From positions 1 to 5,846 of the forward strand of contig JAEZMP010000589.1 of the NCBI GenBank assembly GCA_023442215.1: DNA of 5,846 nt. Reading direction: 5' to 3'. Below, piece after piece: positions 1-5,307 of this stretch. The position numbers and the translations under genes were made by a program. Source of the stretch: Pseudomonadota bacterium (GTDB lineage: Bacteria; Pseudomonadota; Alphaproteobacteria; Rhizobiales; Segnochrobactraceae). The notes under the pieces are model-generated. The model searched no databases. It had not been told where the DNA came from and was given only the letters and a program-made list of their open reading frames with translations. Positions within the stretch are counted from its first letter, which is position 1. Each line of letters opens with the position of its first letter.

Positions 1-1
1 C

Positions 2-598
2 TGCGGCGGCGTGACCGGCTGGGGCCATGCGGGCTGGGCGCGCGAGGCGGTCCGCGCCGATCTGCCGGCGGTCGCCGAGCCGGCCCGCACCACGGTGCTG
101 ATCGCCGGGCGGGAGGAGCCCTATGGCTTCCTCGCGGCGGAACTGCCCCGGGAGGTCGCGTCCATCGGCCTCGCGACGGCCTTTCCGGCCTCGCCGGCCT
201 ATTTCGAGCGGGCCCGGGCCATCGCCGACGAACGGGGCGGCCCGGTGTTCGCCGTGGTGGCGGCGAGCCGCGACGGGCGCGCCGAGGACATGGCGCGCTA
301 CCAGAGCCTGTTCGCCGCGAGCGGGCTTGCCGAAAGCGCCTTCGCCTGCGGCCTCGTCGAAAAGCTCGAAAGGTTCGGCGTGCGGGTCGATGTCGTGAGC
401 CGGCCCGGTGGCGGCTGTGCGCTCGCGCTGCCGGCGGCGCTTGCCCGCGATCTCGCGACGGAAGACCGGGCGCTCGCGGCCCTCGGCACAAGCTTCACGG
501 CCGCGGCGGGCTTCCCGTTCGATCCCGCCGCCTGCACCCGGCGCGTCGCCCATGTCGGCACGCGCCCGGTTCCGTTCCAGTGGTGCCGGGTGCGCTGA
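2..598 (+). CDS. Unrecognised protein, C-terminal part (5'-truncated by window edge)
   Basis: An open frame runs from the left edge to a TGA at 596-598, about 198 residues. A GTG at 11-13 could be read as a start, but no ribosome-binding site is visible before it and the frame stays open to base 2, so I treat the gene as entering from outside. I do not recognise the family. The visible part has no membrane segment or signal peptide. It alternates short hydrophobic beta-like stretches (TTVLIAG near residue 30 of the visible part, PVFAVVAASRD near 80, VRVDVVSRPGG near 128) with Ala/Glu/Arg-rich helices, which suggests a soluble alpha/beta fold. It ends in an aromatic/basic tail, PFQWCRVR. One untested guess is the soluble C-terminal domain of a larger, possibly membrane-bound enzyme. 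Codon use and G+C match its neighbours. It converges on serB with 24 bp between the stop codons. That it is coding is fairly sure; its function is unknown. Confidence 0.65.
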   Translation, partial: CGGVTGWGHAGWAREAVRADLPAVAEPARTTVLIAGREEPYGFLAAELPREVASIGLATAFPASPAYFERARAIADERGGPVFAVVAASRDGRAEDMARYQSLFAASGLAESAFACGLVEKLERFGVRVDVVSRPGGGCALALPAALARDLATEDRALAALGTSFTAAAGFPFDPAACTRRVAHVGTRPVPFQWCRVR

Positions 599-631
599 GG
601 CGCGCACCGGCGGCCGGTGGCATCAGGCGCC
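599..631. terminator. Inverted repeat between convergent genes, possible bidirectional terminator
   Basis: Between the converging stop codons lies CACCGG (605-610), loop CGG, CCGGTG (614-619), a perfect 6-bp stem. An outer pair, GGCGC (599-603) with GCGCC (627-631), could extend it across the serB stop codon. Neither strand shows a T-tract, so intrinsic termination is only suggested by position and symmetry. Confidence 0.3.
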
Positions 632-1558
632 GACGAACTCGTCCTGACGGTAGCCCTGGAAATAGAGCAGGGCGGTGAGGTCGCCGTGGTCGATGCGCGC
701 GTCCGCCTCCGCCGCCACCGCCGGCTTGGCATGGAAGGCGACGCCGAGACCGGCGGCGCGGATCATGGCGAGGTCGTTGGCGCCGTCGCCGACCGCGATG
801 GCGTCGGCGGCGGTCAGGCCCTTCTCGGCGATCAGCGCTTCGAGCCGCGCGAGCTTGGCATCGCGGCCGAGGATGGGCTCGCCCACCGTGCCGGTCAGCC
901 GCCCGCCCTCGACAAGGAGCAGGTTGGCGTTGTGCTCGTCGAAGCCGAGCACGGCCGCGACCTTTTCCGTGAACACCGTGAAGCCGCCGGAGACGAGGGC
1001 GGCATAGGCGCCATTGGCGCGCATGGTGGCGACGAGCGCCTTCGCGCCCGGGGTGAGCGTGATGCGTTCGCGCCAGACCTTTTCGGTGACGCCGGCATCG
1101 AGCCCGGCGAGGAGGCCGACGCGCTCGCGCAGCGCCGGCTCGAACGCGAGTTCGCCGCGCATCGCCCGCTCGGTGATCGCGGCGACGTGTTCCTTGAGGC
1201 CGAGTTCGGCGGCGAGCTCGTCGATGCACTCCTGCCCGATCAGGGTGGAATCCATGTCCGCCACCACAAGGCGCTTGCGCCGGCCCGCCCGGGGCTGCAC
1301 GAAGACGTCGATCGGCTCGCCGGCGAGCGCCTCGCGGATCGCATCCTCGAAGCCCTTCGCCTCGGCGGCCGGGGCCGCGAACGCGAGGTCGGCGGCGATG
1401 CCGTCGGCGAGGACGGCCGTTTCCGGCGACGGCAGCACGCTCGCCGCGCGCGCGATGGCGCCGCCATCGACGGCCTGCCGCTCGGGCGAGGCGACCAGCG
1501 TCGCGACGAGATCGGCGGTCGCGGACGCAGCGCCGGACACGGGAGAGAGGGACGTCAT
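623..1558 (-). CDS. serB: Phosphoserine phosphatase
   Basis: The enzyme dephosphorylates O-phospho-L-serine to L-serine, the last step of the phosphorylated serine pathway, in the cytoplasm. The product is 311 residues, close to E. coli SerB (322). All HAD-family motifs are present. Motif I is DMDSTLIGQECIDE, with nucleophile D101, acid/base D103 and substrate-binding E110. Motif II is S190-G191-G192-F. The conserved lysine is K235, in GRDAKL. Motif III is GDGAND at 257-262, with metal ligand D258. The first 95 or so residues are a poorly conserved Ala-rich region in the place of the ACT-like N-terminal domain of other SerB proteins. The ATG start (complement of 1556-1558) has GGAG (complement of 1566-1569) seven bases upstream. 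The gene diverges from miaA, so its promoter must lie within or beyond the start of miaA. The family assignment is secure. Confidence 0.96.
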   Translation of the reverse strand: MTSLSPVSGAASATADLVATLVASPERQAVDGGAIARAASVLPSPETAVLADGIAADLAFAAPAAEAKGFEDAIREALAGEPIDVFVQPRAGRRKRLVVADMDSTLIGQECIDELAAELGLKEHVAAITERAMRGELAFEPALRERVGLLAGLDAGVTEKVWRERITLTPGAKALVATMRANGAYAALVSGGFTVFTEKVAAVLGFDEHNANLLLVEGGRLTGTVGEPILGRDAKLARLEALIAEKGLTAADAIAVGDGANDLAMIRAAGLGVAFHAKPAVAAEADARIDHGDLTALLYFQGYRQDEFVGA

Positions 1559-1573
1559 GAGGGAACTCCGGTG
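1559..1573. promoter_or_regulatory. 15-bp divergent gap carrying both ribosome-binding sites of serB and miaA
   Basis: Only 15 bases separate the two ATG codons. On the + strand GAGGGAA (1559-1565) is the Shine-Dalgarno site for miaA, 8 nt before its ATG. On the - strand GGAG (complement of 1566-1569) serves serB, 7 nt before its ATG. The space is filled by ribosome-binding sites, so there is no room for a core promoter. Each gene's promoter must lie inside the other's coding sequence, and the 5' ends of the two mRNAs should be complementary (inference). Confidence 0.75.
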
Positions 1574-2548
1574 ATGGCGGCCGGACCGGACGGCGCCGTC
1601 GGACGCGGCGGGGACCGCGCAGGCCGCACGGCGATCCTGATAGCCGGGCCGACCGCGAGCGGCAAGTCGGCGTTCGCGCTGGCGCTGGCGCGCGCGACCG
1701 GCGGCCTCGTCGTCAATGCCGACGCCATGCAGGTCTATCGCGAGCTGCGCATCCTGACCGCCCGTCCCACGCCCGCGGACGAGGCGGAGGCGCCGCACCG
1801 CCTCTACGGCCATGTCGGGGCCGCAACGCCCTATTCGGCGGCGCGGTGGGTGGAGGATTGCCTCGCGGCCATCGACGAGGCGGCGGCGGCCGGCGTGCCG
1901 GCCATCGTCGTCGGCGGCACCGGGCTCTATTTCGAGGCGCTGACGCGGGGGCTTTCGCCGGTTCCGGCGATCCCGGAGGCGGTGCGCGAGCACTGGCGGC
2001 GGCAATCGACCGTGCTCGACGCCGCCGCGCTCCACGGCGAGCTGGCGCGGCGCGACCCGGCGATGGCCGCCCGGCTGGCGCCGAGCGACACCCAGCGCCT
2101 CGTGCGCGCACTGGAGGTGATCGAGGGCACCGGGCGATCGCTGGCCGAATGGCAGGCGATCGAGCCGGTCGCGCCGCTCGATGCCGCGCCGGTGCGCAGG
2201 ATCGTGATCGCGCCGGAGCGGGCGTGGCTGCAGCGGCGCATCGGCGAGCGCTTTGCGGCGATGGTGGAGGCGGGCGCGGTGGCCGAGGCGGCGGCGTTCG
2301 ACGCGCTGGCGCTCGATCCCGCCATGCCGGCGACCCGCGCCATCGGCGTCGCGCCGCTCGTCGCCCACCTGCGCGGCGACCTCTCGCTGGCGGAGGCTGA
2401 GGGCCGTTCGGTGATCGACAGCCGCCGCTACGCGAAACGGCAGGAAACCTGGTTCCGCAACCGGATGCCGGACTGGGAAAGGGTCGATCCGCGCAACATA
2501 AGTGAAGCTGCGGAGCAAATCGCGAAAGAATGCCATCGAAGGCCTTGA
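1574..2548 (+). CDS. miaA: tRNA dimethylallyltransferase (tRNA delta-2-isopentenylpyrophosphate transferase)
   Basis: MiaA transfers a dimethylallyl group from DMAPP to N6 of A37 in tRNAs that read codons starting with U, the first step toward ms2i6A. The product is 324 residues, normal for the family. Visible features are the P-loop GPTASGKS at 25-32, the DAMQVYRELRILTARP segment from D50 (tRNA/DMAPP-binding region), PHRLYGHV near 74-81, GGTGLY at 114-119, and the C-terminal signature SRRYAKRQETWFRNR near 283-297. I chose ATG 1574 because GAGGGAA lies 8 nt upstream. An in-frame GTG at 1571 is only 5 nt from that site and is less likely. About 18 residues precede the conserved core, a modest extension. 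The last codons (about 2498-2545) are richer in A and T than the rest, and the TGA is embedded in the -35 box of the ilv promoter. No hfq follows, unlike in many proteobacteria. Confidence 0.96.
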   Translation: MAAGPDGAVGRGGDRAGRTAILIAGPTASGKSAFALALARATGGLVVNADAMQVYRELRILTARPTPADEAEAPHRLYGHVGAATPYSAARWVEDCLAAIDEAAAAGVPAIVVGGTGLYFEALTRGLSPVPAIPEAVREHWRRQSTVLDAAALHGELARRDPAMAARLAPSDTQRLVRALEVIEGTGRSLAEWQAIEPVAPLDAAPVRRIVIAPERAWLQRRIGERFAAMVEAGAVAEAAAFDALALDPAMPATRAIGVAPLVAHLRGDLSLAEAEGRSVIDSRRYAKRQETWFRNRMPDWERVDPRNISEAAEQIAKECHRRP

Positions 2549-2573
2549 CCCGATCCGGCCGCCCGCCTATGGT
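2545..2573 (+). promoter_or_regulatory. Predicted sigma70-type promoter of the ilvBH leader
   Basis: The -35 box TTGACC (2545-2550, five of six consensus bases) and the -10 box TATGGT (2568-2573, four of six) are separated by exactly 17 bp. Transcription would start near 2580-2582, about 20 nt before the leader-peptide ATG and just ahead of its AAGGAG site, as expected for an attenuator leader. The -35 box contains the miaA stop codon (TGA, 2546-2548). The preceding A/T-richer stretch of miaA might act as an UP-like element (inference). Confidence 0.7.
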
Positions 2574-2601
2574 CCGGCCCGAAACGAAGGAGTTGCGGCC
2601 G

Positions 2602-2655
2602 ATGGTCGGTCTGAGCCTTATCGTACTTTGGGAGCGCGCTGCCGGGATGGCCTGA
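2602..2655 (+). CDS. ilv leader peptide (branched-chain attenuator peptide)
   Basis: This 17-codon ORF reads MVGLSLIVLWERAAGMA. Six of its 17 residues are branched-chain amino acids (V2, L4, L6, I7, V8, L9), four of them consecutive. Its ribosome-binding site AAGGAG (2587-2592), 9 nt before the ATG, is among the best in the window. It lies just after a predicted transcription start and just before a hairpin and an intrinsic terminator, upstream of the first ilv gene. By analogy with ilv leader peptides (E. coli ilvGMEDA and ilvBN; attenuation is also reported for Caulobacter ilvBN), its translation would report charging of Leu, Ile and Val tRNAs. Low charging stalls the ribosome on codons 4-9, and completion of the peptide favours termination. 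The peptide itself probably has no other role. Position, composition, ribosome-binding site and terminator all agree. Confidence 0.85.
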   Translation: MVGLSLIVLWERAAGMA

Positions 2656-2680
2656 TGGTCATCCGGATCGGTCGGCGCGC
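2634..2680 (+). promoter_or_regulatory. Leader hairpin spanning the leader-peptide stop codon (pause or attenuation stem)
   Basis: The inner stem pairs GGATGGCC (2645-2652) with GGTCATCC (2657-2664), eight pairs including one G-U, with the leader stop codon TGA in the four-base loop. The outer stem pairs GCGCGCTGCCG (2634-2644) with CGGTCGGCGCGC (2669-2680), with T2672 bulged and one G-U pair. GGAT (2665-2668) is unpaired on the 3' side. About 19 pairs in all. It ends five bases before the terminator stem, so the two can coexist. A ribosome at the leader stop would melt it. A ribosome stalled on codons 6-9 would cover only the base of its 5' arm. Confidence 0.6.
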
Positions 2681-2684
2681 GCGA

Positions 2685-2708
2685 GGGGCTCTTCAGAGCC
2701 CCTTTTTT
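2685..2708 (+). terminator. Intrinsic terminator / attenuator upstream of ilvB
   Basis: GGGGCTC (2685-2691), loop TTCA, GAGCCCC (2696-2702) form a perfect 7-bp G+C-rich stem followed directly by six T residues (2703-2708). It is the only run of this length in the window and a textbook Rho-independent terminator. It lies 166 bp before the ilvB ATG and 29 bp after the leader-peptide stop, so it would stop transcripts before ilvB unless antitermination occurs. It would also end transcripts reading out of miaA. Confidence 0.88.
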
Positions 2709-2874
2709 GTTGCCCGGCCTTCGGAACATCCCGACCGGCCAGGCAGGGCGCGCAGACCGCTTTAAGGCAACAACTTCGAAAACGATCGGGTTCGGATCGC
2801 ACCACTCGACAGCGAGTGATCGAAACCGACAGGACGCCCGCGCAAGCGAGGCGCGGGAAGCCGGAGGCGAGACG
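2709..2874 (+). promoter_or_regulatory. Distal untranslated leader of ilvB with two perfect hairpins
   Basis: This 166-base stretch has no convincing ORF. It holds CACTCG (2803-2808), loop ACAG, CGAGTG (2813-2818), and CCCGCGC (2837-2843), loop AAGCGAG, GCGCGGG (2851-2857). The second hairpin ends five bases before the ilvB ribosome-binding site GGAGG (2863-2867). CCGACCG (2731-2737) is complementary to CGGTCGG (2669-2675) in the attenuator hairpin, so a long-range pairing across the terminator is possible in read-through RNA. No T-tract follows either hairpin. Confidence 0.45.
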
Positions 2875-4641
2875 ATGAAGCGCGAGATGACGGGCGCCGA
2901 GATGGTTATCCAGGCGATGGTCGACCATGGCGTCGACACCATCTTCGGATATCCGGGCGGCGCGGTGCTGCCGATCTACGACGAGATCTTCCAGCAGGAC
3001 AAGGTTCGCCACGTTCTCGTGCGCCACGAGCAGGGCGCGGGCCATGCCGCCGAAGGCTATGCCCGCTCCACCGGCAAGGTCGGCGTCATGCTCGTCACCT
3101 CCGGCCCCGGCGCGACCAACGCCGTCACGCCGCTGGCCGACGCGCTGCTCGATTCCATCCCGATCGTCTGCATCAGCGGGCAGGTCGCCACCCACCTGAT
3201 CGGCAACGACGCCTTCCAGGAGTGCGACACCGTCGGCATCACCCGGCCCTGCACCAAGCACAACTGGCTGGTGAAGCGCATCGAGGACCTGCCGCGCATC
3301 CTGCACGAGGCGTTCTATGTCGCGACCACGGGCCGGCCCGGCCCGGTCGTCGTCGACATCCCCAAGGACATCCAGTTCACCCGCGGCGTCTATACCGGCC
3401 CGCAGAACGTCGTCCACAAGACCTACCGGCCGCGCCTGAAGGGCGACATCGACGCGATCCGCCAGGCGGTCGAGCTGATGGCGAAGGCCCAGCGCCCGGT
3501 GTTCTATACCGGCGGCGGCGTCGTCAATTCGGGCAAGGCGGCGAGCCAGCTCCTGCGCGAGCTGGTCGAACTGACGGGCTTCCCGATCACCTCGACGCTG
3601 ATGGGGCTCGGCGCGTTCCCGGCTTCCGACCCGAAGTGGCTCGGCATGCTGGGGATGCACGGCACCTACGAAGCCAACCTCGCGATGCACGACTGCGACG
3701 TGATGATCAATATCGGGGCGCGGTTCGACGACCGCATCACCGGGCGCCTCGACGCGTTCTCGCCGGGCTCGACCAAGATCCACATCGACATCGATCCGTC
3801 GTCCATCAACAAGACGGTCAAGGTCGACCTGCCGATCATCGGCGACGTCGCCCACGTCCTGGAGGACATGGTCCGGCTGTGGCGCGCCTCGGGCGAGCGC
3901 AACGATCCGGCCAAGCTCGCCGGGTGGTGGAAGCAGATCGAGGGCTGGCGGGCGAAGAAGTCGCTCGCCTACAAGCGCCGCCGCGACGTGATCATGCCGC
4001 AATACGCCATCGAGCGGCTCTACGAGCTGACGAAGGACAAGGACGTCTACATCACGACGGAAGTCGGCCAGCACCAGATGTGGGCGGCGCAGTTCTTCAA
4101 GTTCGAGGAGCCGAACCGCTGGATGACCTCCGGCGGCCTCGGCACCATGGGCTACGGCCTGCCGGCCGCGCTCGGCGCGCAGATGGCCCACCCGGACAGC
4201 CTCGTCATCGACATCGCGGGCGACGCCTCGGTGCAGATGACGATGCAGGAGATGTCGTCGGCCATCCAGTACGGGCTGCCGATCAAGATCTTCATCCTCA
4301 ACAACCAGTACATGGGCATGGTGCGCCAGTGGCAGCAACTGCTGCACGGCAACCGCCTGTCGCACTCCTACACCGAGGCGATGCCCGACTTCGTCAAGAT
4401 GGCGGAGGCGTTCGGCGGCGTGGGGATGCGGGTCGAGAAGCCCGACGAGCTCGACGACGCCATCCGCGAGATGATCTCGGTCAAGGCGCCGGTGCTGTTC
4501 GACTGCCGCGTGGCCAACCTCGCCAACTGCTTCCCGATGATCCCGTCGGGCAAGGCGCACAACGAAATCCTGCTCGGCGACGACTTCACCGACGACGAGC
4601 TGGAGGACGTGATCGACGAAGAAGGCAAGATGCTGGTCTGA
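2875..4641 (+). CDS. ilvB: Acetolactate (acetohydroxyacid) synthase, large catalytic subunit
   Basis: The enzyme condenses two pyruvates to 2-acetolactate (valine/leucine route), or pyruvate with 2-ketobutyrate to 2-aceto-2-hydroxybutyrate (isoleucine route), using thiamine diphosphate, Mg2+ and FAD. The product is 588 residues, normal for the family. The N-terminal PYR domain has GYPGGAVLPIYD (25-36), catalytic Glu52 in RHEQGAGHAAEGYA and SGPGATN (76-82). The middle FAD domain has ARFDDRITG (282-290). The C-terminal PP domain has GDAS (449-452) through NNQYMGM (476-482), the thiamine-diphosphate/Mg motif, then VRQWQ with W486, aligned to the herbicide-site Trp of plant enzymes. It ends in an acidic tail (DDELEDVIDEEGKMLV). 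ATG 2875 is preceded by GGAGG (2863-2867) at 7 nt and gives the usual N-terminus; the frame is open upstream but lacks another good start. It is first in the ilv operon behind the attenuator, 86 bp before ilvH. IlvB-type large subunits resemble E. coli IlvI most closely here. Confidence 0.97.
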   Translation: MKREMTGAEMVIQAMVDHGVDTIFGYPGGAVLPIYDEIFQQDKVRHVLVRHEQGAGHAAEGYARSTGKVGVMLVTSGPGATNAVTPLADALLDSIPIVCISGQVATHLIGNDAFQECDTVGITRPCTKHNWLVKRIEDLPRILHEAFYVATTGRPGPVVVDIPKDIQFTRGVYTGPQNVVHKTYRPRLKGDIDAIRQAVELMAKAQRPVFYTGGGVVNSGKAASQLLRELVELTGFPITSTLMGLGAFPASDPKWLGMLGMHGTYEANLAMHDCDVMINIGARFDDRITGRLDAFSPGSTKIHIDIDPSSINKTVKVDLPIIGDVAHVLEDMVRLWRASGERNDPAKLAGWWKQIEGWRAKKSLAYKRRRDVIMPQYAIERLYELTKDKDVYITTEVGQHQMWAAQFFKFEEPNRWMTSGGLGTMGYGLPAALGAQMAHPDSLVIDIAGDASVQMTMQEMSSAIQYGLPIKIFILNNQYMGMVRQWQQLLHGNRLSHSYTEAMPDFVKMAEAFGGVGMRVEKPDELDDAIREMISVKAPVLFDCRVANLANCFPMIPSGKAHNEILLGDDFTDDELEDVIDEEGKMLV

Positions 4642-4667
4642 GGATCGGCGGAACGCCCGGTCGGAGC

Positions 4668-4703
4668 GCCTGCTGGCCGGAGGACATCCTCCGGCCGGCG
4701 GGC
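4668..4703 (+). repeat. Long hairpin between ilvB and ilvH
   Basis: A near-perfect inverted repeat. Bases 4668-4683 pair with 4688-4703 over 16 consecutive pairs (two G-U) around the loop ACAT; the core GGCCGGAGGA / TCCTCCGGCC is perfect. No T-tract follows (next bases AAATGCC), so it is not a standard terminator. It could protect the ilvB mRNA 3' end, set the ilvB:ilvH expression ratio, or be a RNase III site (all inference). The 5' arm contains GGAGG, a decoy Shine-Dalgarno sequence not followed by a usable start. Confidence 0.7.
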
Positions 4704-4716
4704 AAATGCCAGAGGC

Positions 4717-4727
4717 GGGAAACTCCC
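4717..4727 (+). promoter_or_regulatory. Small hairpin over the ilvH ribosome-binding site
   Basis: GGGA (4717-4720) and TCCC (4724-4727) can pair around the loop AAC directly against the ilvH ATG. GGGA is the best-spaced Shine-Dalgarno candidate (7 nt before ATG 4728); AGAGG (4711-4715) is 12 nt away. The pairing is short, so an effect on initiation is tentative. Confidence 0.35.
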
Positions 4728-5267
4728 ATGTTCATGAAGATCGATCCCAACACCATGCGCGCACCCGAGATTTCAGAGAAGCACACCCTTTCGATCCTGG
4801 TCGACAACGAGCCGGGCGTGCTCGCCCGCGTCATCGGCCTGTTCTCGGGCCGCGGCTACAACATCGATTCGCTCACGGTGTCCGAGACCCAGCACGACAA
4901 GCAGGTGTCGCGCATCACCATCGTCACCACCGGCTCGCCGATGGTGATCGAGCAGATCAAGAGCCAGCTCGACCGCCTGGTGCCGGTGCACCGCGTCGCC
5001 GACCTCACCGTGTCCGGCGCGCCGATCGAGCGCGAGCTGGCGCTGATCAAGGTGCGCGGCCGCGGCGAGGACCGTCGCGAGGCGCTCCTGGTCGCCGAGG
5101 CCTTCCGCGCCCGCGTGGTCGACACCACGCTGGAGAGCTTCGTGTTCGAGCTGACCGGCAAGCCCGAGAAGATCGAGCAGTTCATCGAGCTGCTGCAGCC
5201 GCTCGGCATCGTCGAGGTGGCGCGCACCGGCGTCGCCGCCATCAGCCGCGGTTCCGAGGGCCTCTGA
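4728..5267 (+). CDS. ilvH: Acetolactate synthase, small regulatory subunit
   Basis: This is the regulatory partner of IlvB: it raises catalytic activity and confers feedback inhibition by valine. The product is 179 residues, longer than E. coli IlvH (163) mainly through about 16 extra N-terminal residues, common in alphaproteobacteria. The N-terminal ACT domain (about 19-93) shows SILVDNEPGVLARVIGLFS then GRGYNIDSLTVSET. N27, G30 and N45 align with E. coli IlvH N11, G14 and N29, residues of the valine site, so valine sensitivity should be kept (inference). The C-terminal domain (about 95-179) runs from ERELALIKV to GIVEVARTGVAAISRG. I chose ATG 4728; an in-frame ATG at 4734 would drop two residues and is farther from the ribosome-binding site. 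It lies 86 bp after ilvB with a hairpin between. ilvN is an equally used symbol. Confidence 0.96.
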   Translation: MFMKIDPNTMRAPEISEKHTLSILVDNEPGVLARVIGLFSGRGYNIDSLTVSETQHDKQVSRITIVTTGSPMVIEQIKSQLDRLVPVHRVADLTVSGAPIERELALIKVRGRGEDRREALLVAEAFRARVVDTTLESFVFELTGKPEKIEQFIELLQPLGIVEVARTGVAAISRGSEGL

Positions 5268-5279
5268 TCCCGTCCCTTC

Positions 5280-5307
5280 GGGCGTCCCGGCCGGGGCGCC
5301 CGCATTT
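5280..5307 (+). terminator. Terminator-like hairpin downstream of ilvH
   Basis: GGGCGTCCC (5280-5288), loop GGCC, GGGGCGCCC (5293-5301) form nine pairs (one G-U), 12 bases after the ilvH stop. What follows is GCATTTCT, a weak T-tract. It may be a partial terminator, so that ilvC is partly separate from ilvBH, or an mRNA 3'-end stabiliser. Confidence 0.45.

Noticed and set aside
617..1570. Long + strand open frame across serB, in frame with miaA.
   Set aside because: It is antisense to the well-defined SerB; its product is low-complexity Arg/Gly/Ala-rich and it lacks a start with a ribosome-binding site. miaA begins at 1574.
1559..2536. Upstream extension of the serB frame through the miaA region.
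   Set aside because: SerB already has a normal length from 1558 with a good ribosome-binding site; the extension is antisense to MiaA and Arg-rich without domains.
2502..2765. 87-codon frame running from the end of miaA through the leader and terminator.
   Set aside because: It crosses the promoter and the intrinsic terminator, has no ribosome-binding site and has random-looking composition; the 17-codon leader ORF in another frame explains the region better.
3160..3230. Alanine in GQVATHLIGNDAFQE where plant enzymes have the herbicide-site proline.
   Set aside because: As I recall, E. coli IlvI-type enzymes also carry Ala here, so it is normal family variation rather than a sign of acquired resistance.
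2659..4560. Very long open frame on the minus strand opposite ilvB.
   Set aside because: It is a high-G+C shadow of ilvB: the product is rich in Arg, His, Asp and Val with no family motifs, while the + strand encodes a clear IlvB.
3222..4727. Upstream extension of the ilvH frame through ilvB.
   Set aside because: It overlaps ilvB in another frame and reads as Arg/His-rich noise; IlvH homology begins just after 4728.
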